A stretch of 64,000 nucleotides of DNA. Origin: Triplophysa rosa. Lineage: Eukaryota; Chordata; Actinopteri; Cypriniformes; Nemacheilidae. The stretch lies in NCBI RefSeq assembly GCF_024868665.1, contig NC_079895.1:24918597-24982596 (forward strand), read 5' to 3'. This document shows positions 59,901-64,000 of the stretch, piece after piece. A model generated the notes under the pieces. The model worked only from the letters and a program-made list of their open reading frames with translations, did no database searches and was not told the DNA's origin. Within the stretch, counting starts at the first letter, position 1. Every line of letters begins with the position of its first letter. Both the position numbers and the translations under genes were made by a program.

Positions 59901-62900
59901 CAAATGGTGTGAGAGCTGCGCCTTTATGGGACAACAAGCTGCAGTGTTTTGTAGGTAAGCGAACCTGCGAGTTCTGCTGAGCTGGTGAAAGTGTGGTTGC
60001 TCAGCTATGAGCCTGCATCAGATTACTGACATCTTATAATGTCACTAAAACATCTTAACCAATAAACCCATGCATCGCTCACATACTTTACAGAACACGA
60101 TAAAACTGATGTTTCCCAATCTCATATACACGTTGAGATTGAGGATTTCAGATGTTTTGTGTTTAAATGTTCAGATATGTGATGACAAACGGTTGGATGT
60201 TTTAAAGGGGTCATATGGCGCAAATATTGTACGTGTTTTTCTGTGTTTTTGGTGTGTTATAAGTTGCCCATGCATGCATTAGACACGTAAAATTGCAAAA
60301 ATTAAAGTGTGGGAACAAAAGATGCATTCTATCTAAAAGCGAATGCTCACCCAGACCTGCCTGAAACGCCTCGTGTAACCACACCCCCACACGTCAGTTG
60401 GTGGTATGATTTGACTAAGACCGCCCAAATGTATTCGCAAGGTGGGCGTACCTGTCAGTACAATTGAAGAGGAACCTGATGTTCCAAATATGGTAATTTC
60501 CGTCACACGCTTGCAGTATTCCACCAATCACTACGCACTGGTTAACTGGCCAATCATAGCACATCAGCATGCCAGCAGAGGCGCTAAATATCCACATACG
60601 TGTGTGAGGAGTTGAAGACTGGTCCCATAAAGACATCCCCTCCACTGATGCCAGTTTCTAACTTTAGTGTGACCTCTGGGCCACCGCGTCTCTTGGGAAA
60701 AGACACGGTGCTAATCCCCTGCACCATTTTTGGAAGCAGTAATAGTCATGCTTAAGAGAAAGCATATCCGCTACTGAAAGGAAGCTTGGGTCCGATGTTA
60801 GCCTGATATTTCGCTGCCTAATTTGTGAAGGCTCTTATTTAACCACCGAACTCTCTTGTGAGTTTAGACGAACTTTATGAATTGGTGATGGATTGAATGT
60901 GAAACTCAGCTCTTGTTTATGTTCTCCGTGTGTGTTTTTGTCTTTGCAGGAATGCTTACCATTACAGACTTTATCAACATTCTCCATCGTTACTACAAAT
61001 CTCCTATGGTAAACACTATTAATCTCACAAACTGGATCTGAATATTTTTGAGTCAACCCCCAACACTTGCAGTACAATATTCTACAGCCTAGCAGAACTA
61101 GAAAGATGTATGTTCTTAAAGGATATACATCTCCTCATGTCGTTCCAAACCTGCATGACTTTTTTTCTTCTGCAGAACACAAATGAAGATATTTTGAAGA
61201 ACGTTGGTAACCAAACAACATTAGCTTCATTGACTTCCATTGTATGGACAAAAAACCACAGAGACATTTCTCAAACTTTTGCAGAGAAGAAAGCGTTTTA
61301 TACAAGTTTTGAATGACATGAGGGTGAATAAATAATGGCAGGATTTTTATTTTTGCGTGAACTATCACTTTAATAAAATGTACTAAAAAGCACAAAGATC
61401 TTGATTACTAGTTGTCCTAGCTCATTTTAATGCCTCTTTAGTCTTGTTTTAAAGGTCCAGCGTTTCCTTTTTTTGTAGGATCTATTGACAGAAATGCAAT
61501 ATAATATACATAACTATGTGTTCAGAGGTGAATAAAGATGTTTTTACTACCTTAGAATGAGCTATTTCTAGCTACATACACCGCGGGTCCCCTTGCATGG
61601 AATTCACCATGTTGTTTCTACAGAAGCCTTAAAGGGACAAACTTCTCTACAGAGTGAGTGTGGTAAATAATAAAATAATAAAAATGATCTCCTTCAGGAA
61701 AGAAGCGAAAACGTGACGACATCTTGGTCTTGTGTCAGCCACCGTAGTGTAGCGGTCTGCATTCCTGCGGGACCCGATACGGATTCTTGCGGCGCGGGAT
61801 TACATTTTTTGGATAAAAGACTGTAGCGGTCGGAAACGCTGGTACTATGGATGTGAACGGGTCTTTGGACGGGTGACCACTCCCGACATCCTTCTAACTG
61901 ACCACATGTAGAGCCTGATCTGAGGACTGTGTTATGCATGTGCTGCGTGTTCTTACTCCGTTTTAAGTTTCATTTGCACCCGTCAGCCCCCAGACAGAGT
62001 GGGCAGGTCGCCGAGTGCACCTTAGAGAAGAGAAAGAGAGAGCGTTCGTGTTTTTTAGAGGTGAGACGGTCATCAGGACATTTCTTGCATGGATGTTAAA
62101 TAGTTAGGTTAAAAAGTGATTTTATTTTGCACGAGCTAGCTATAAGCCAACGGGTTTCGTTTATTCATATTTTGATAGTTTGAGTGAAAGACATTGTATT
62201 TAATGCATTTAATTAATTTTTCTCTGTGACATTTTGTCCACTGTATTTACATTAATACGATAAAAAATGGCATATAGCGTATTTTATATTTGTTATGGAG
62301 ACATTTAAATGTGAGATCTTTAATGTGAGATCTGAAAGCGTTATCTAAATTTAGCTGGATCCGTCGTGTCAGGACAAAAATCATTCTAAGCAGATAGCGG
62401 GTGAACACGAATACATTTTCAGCGGGAGCAGGACGAAAAAAACAGTCCCGCGCAGACCTCTACCGTAGTGCTTTGAAAGGGAGGGGTGAAGTGAGCCATT
62501 TGTTGCAATTCTCAATCTCACCACTAGATGCCGCTAAAATCTCCACATTGCTCATTTAAATAATTTGGTTGGGAAGCACTGCCAGAATGCATTATTGGTA
62601 TAACTGGGTTGTTTAAAGGGAATTTCTATAAAGAAACAGTACAATTTTTTTTCAGTTACAGTTGTTAGCCTCCTCTACACTACACTCAGACACACCGTAC
62701 ATCAACATCTCCCTAAACTAAACACTGAAGTGTAGTATGAAATTCATTATTTAAAAATGTTTGTCAAATGTTTCACTATATTGACTTGGATAAATACAGT
62801 ACATGATCTTTTGCTTACATTGGGCGTCTGTTTCAGGTACAGATCTATGAGCTGGAAGAACACAAGATTGAGACATGGAGAGGTGATTGTGTATTGTTTG

Positions 62901-63474
62901 AGGTTAAATGTCATTTTAACATACTGTAATTAACTTTAAGTAGGAGCTCTATGTGTTTCCTCCTTCAGAGGTCTATCTACAGTGTTCTCTCAAGTCTCTG
63001 GTCAGCATCACACCTGAATCCAGGTAAAGCCTGACCTCTGCAGAACTTTGTTTTTCTCTTGTTTCTCCAGTGACAGAGTTGTGTTTCCTGTTGTCAGCCT
63101 CTTTGAAGCCATTTATTCTTTACTGAAGCACAAGATTCATCGTCTGCCCGTCATAGATCCAGAATCGGGGAACGTCCTCCACATACTGACCCATAAACGC
63201 ATCCTCAAGTTCTTGCACATCTTTGTAAGAGCTTCTGTTATTCTCCAAAATGAGTTTCATGTTGACAGTGGCAATATCTCGACTAAATATATGTTTTGTA
63301 AATCACAGGGCTCCATGATCCCAAAGCCGCAGTTCTTACAGAAGCGGATTGAGGAAGTTGAAATCGGTACTTTCAAGAGTATCGCGACTGTCAGGGAGAC
63401 AGAAACTGTTTATGATGCTCTATCAATATTTGTAGAGCGACGGGTCTCCGCCCTGCCCGTTGTCAATGAGCAAG
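56958..63474 (+). CDS. prkag3: AMP-activated protein kinase gamma-3 subunit, 5' part (3' end outside window)
   Basis: The gamma subunit binds AMP/ADP/ATP through four CBS repeats and makes AMPK energy-sensitive; gamma-3 is the skeletal-muscle form. Exons: 56958-56975, 58262-58304, 59639-59751, 59873-59954, 60950-61008, 62837-62882, 62969-63023, 63098-63224, 63309-63474, all in phase, 236 codons so far. CBS1 is seen in [20 protein letters not shown] to [13 protein letters not shown] and CBS2 in [20 protein letters not shown] to [17 protein letters not shown]3 begins at [17 protein letters not shown] and [17 protein letters not shown] with LKFLHIFG points to gamma-3 rather than gamma-1 or -2. 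The gene starts about 900 bp after the ttll4 poly(A) signal, same strand; human PRKAG3 and TTLL4 are also close. The first two exons are the weakest calls, because the reading frame is open upstream of 56958. The usual final exons (rest of CBS3, CBS4) are missing only because the window ends. Confidence 0.92.
57749..57910. mobile_element. Short TTAA MITE, internally deleted
   Basis: TTAA at 57745-57748 and 57911-57914. The ends are AGAAATAGTCCATCCGAAAA and TTTTGGGGTGCACTGTCCCT. It is only 162 bp because the right arm is mostly deleted. Confidence 0.7.
58738..59442. mobile_element. TTAA MITE carrying a nested insertion
   Basis: TTAA at 58734-58737 and 59443-59446. The ends are AGGGACAGTAACCGCATAAA and TTCGGTAAACTGTCCCT. 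The inner arms AAAAGAAGATATTTTGAAGA and TTCTTCCAAATATCATTCTC are inverted. It is interrupted at 58967-59405. Confidence 0.75.
58967..59405. mobile_element. CTGCGTC-family element, copy B, nested
   Basis: The left end is CTGCATCCCAATTCGCCTAC. The right end GCTAATTGGGACGCAG is its complement. It matches copy A (27389-27825) in reverse orientation, including AGTAGACCATCCGG, and is of nearly equal length (439 versus 437 bp). Frames 58867-59277 cross it and are not genes. Confidence 0.7.
59605..59634. repeat. CT-rich microsatellite serving as polypyrimidine tract
   Basis: CTCTCTCTCTCT with CTGTCTCCCTC lies immediately before the acceptor AG at 59637-59638 of a prkag3 exon, so length variation could affect splicing. 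Confidence 0.6.
60206..60570. mobile_element. Truncated AGGGGTCATATG-family copy
   Basis: After TTAA (60202-60205) it reads AGGGGTCATATGGCGCAAAT and follows the copy at 44767 closely through GGCCAATCATAGCACAT, then diverges. The right terminus is absent. Confidence 0.75.
61120..61369. mobile_element. TTAA MITE in prkag3 intron
   Basis: TTAA at 61116-61119 and 61370-61373. The right end is GCGTGAACTATCACT. The left terminus is shortened (AGGATATACATCTCCTCATG). Inner arms include CAAATGAAGATATTTTGAAG and AGACATTTCTCAAACTTTTG. Confidence 0.7.
61453..62554. mobile_element. AGGTCCAG-family TTAA element, split by a hAT insertion
   Basis: TTAA at 61449-61452 and 62555-62558. AGGTCCAGCGTTTCC, TTAGAATGAGCTATTTCTAG and CCGCGGGTCCCCTTGCATG are the reverse of sequences in the copy at 22061-22325. 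GTCAGCCACCGTAGTG then breaks at the insertion and resumes with CTTTGAAAGGGAGGGG after it, matching GTCAGCCGTCGTAGTGTTTC and GAACGGGAGGGGG of the complement of the other copy. Confidence 0.8.
61750..62462. mobile_element. hAT-type element with perfect 8-bp target duplication
   Basis: CCGTAGTG is present at 61742-61749 and 62463-62470. The ends TAGCGGTCTGC and complement TAGAGGTCTGC are inverted; GCGGGAC follows both. It is 713 bp with no transposase frame. The uninterrupted state is visible in the sister copy at 22061-22325, confirming the insertion. Confidence 0.88.
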
Positions 63475-64000
63475 GTACGTAATACTGCGTATGGCTTTTT
63501 GCTTTTGTTTTCTTTTAGCCAAACATGCGTTTCTTTTTTTTCCCTCAGTCATTATAGATTTTTCTGCTTGGTAAGACCCTTATAAAATTGAACTTTTGAG
63601 GACTTCATGACTTTTAGCATTGAAATCTATATGCTTGTATACCCCTAAGAGTTAAAGGGAACCCCAGCGTATGAAGAAATATATGGCTTAATACGTTGTA
63701 ATAGCCTTACACTACTAGCATTTGTCATTAGAAACACATCAAATATTTTCATTTCTTTAAAAAAAAACTAAATGTAATACTCATTTTAACCTAAGGAGGC
63801 CGCCATGTTCTTTTTCGATGACGTAAAATGGTTGCACGCACAGGCAGCCAAACTGAACACAGACTCACTAATAAGTTCTTCAGTAAATATAAGGTGCTGT
63901 AGGATAAAAATATATATAAAAATAATGCTAAAGAAAATAAAGACGCTATTTGGTGTATTTTCATACATTTTAATATTGTTGGTCAGAAACAATACAAACA
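63475..64000 (+). other. prkag3 intron to window edge
   Basis: It begins with the GTACGT donor. No further exon is visible before the window ends. The opposite-strand 68-codon frame at 63786-63992 is AT-rich and without motifs. Confidence 0.6.

Noticed and set aside
1..64000. CRISPR array, bacterial operon or viral genome
   Set aside because: No regularly spaced repeats with unique spacers and no prokaryotic gene structure; all genes are intron-split vertebrate genes or transposons.

Overview
The window is vertebrate nuclear DNA, almost certainly from a teleost fish and probably a cyprinid. Genes are split by GT-AG introns, and the non-coding DNA is packed with short inverted-repeat elements flanked by TTAA, especially the family whose ends read AGGGATAGTTCACCC, which I know from zebrafish and carp-like genomes. 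Four host genes are visible. Three belong to a linkage group that is also together on human 2q35 (ABCB6, TTLL4, PRKAG3). Almost everything else is transposon-derived, intronic or intergenic. There is one assembly gap of 166 N inside a CT microsatellite (6247-6412).

Layout. 1-10184 has no convincing host exon; it holds repeats, a 219-bp-arm foldback element (4337-5262) and the CT/gap tract, and is probably ABCB6 intron or upstream DNA. 10185-28685 carries the last five exons of abcb6 on the plus strand, encoding the C-terminal half of its ATPase domain. Its introns hold a dead LINE (about 11155-12290) and, within the 11.7-kb final intron, a two-gene unit on the minus strand. That unit is a 10-exon SAMD3-like gene (24488-20854) followed 4 nt later by a 2.4-kb zinc-finger/TNP2-like DDE transposase frame (20849-18420). 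I read this unit as a large domesticated or decaying CACTA-like transposon, and it is the most unusual object in the window.

31074-40969 is a seven-exon minus-strand gene whose exons join in frame to a 530-residue secreted protein. I do not recognise it by name. Its second half looks like a legumain (peptidase C13) fold that lacks the catalytic His and Cys. 43640-55606 is ttll4 (tubulin polyglutamylase), complete from a candidate 5' non-coding exon to the stop, about 1069 residues. 56958-63474 is the 5' part of prkag3 (AMP-activated kinase gamma-3), running off the right edge.

Transposon archaeology is rich, and several insertions can be dated relative to each other from target-site duplications. 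These include a 713-bp hAT-type element with a perfect 8-bp duplication inside an older TTAA element (61750-62462), a TA-flanked MITE inside a 993-bp hAT element (45553-46545), a 389-bp element with a perfect 10-bp duplication inside a CACTA-like element in a ttll4 intron (52942-53824), and two TTAA elements sharing one TTAA (510-1046). All gene calls rest on reading exons, splice sites and phases by eye; no database search was possible.
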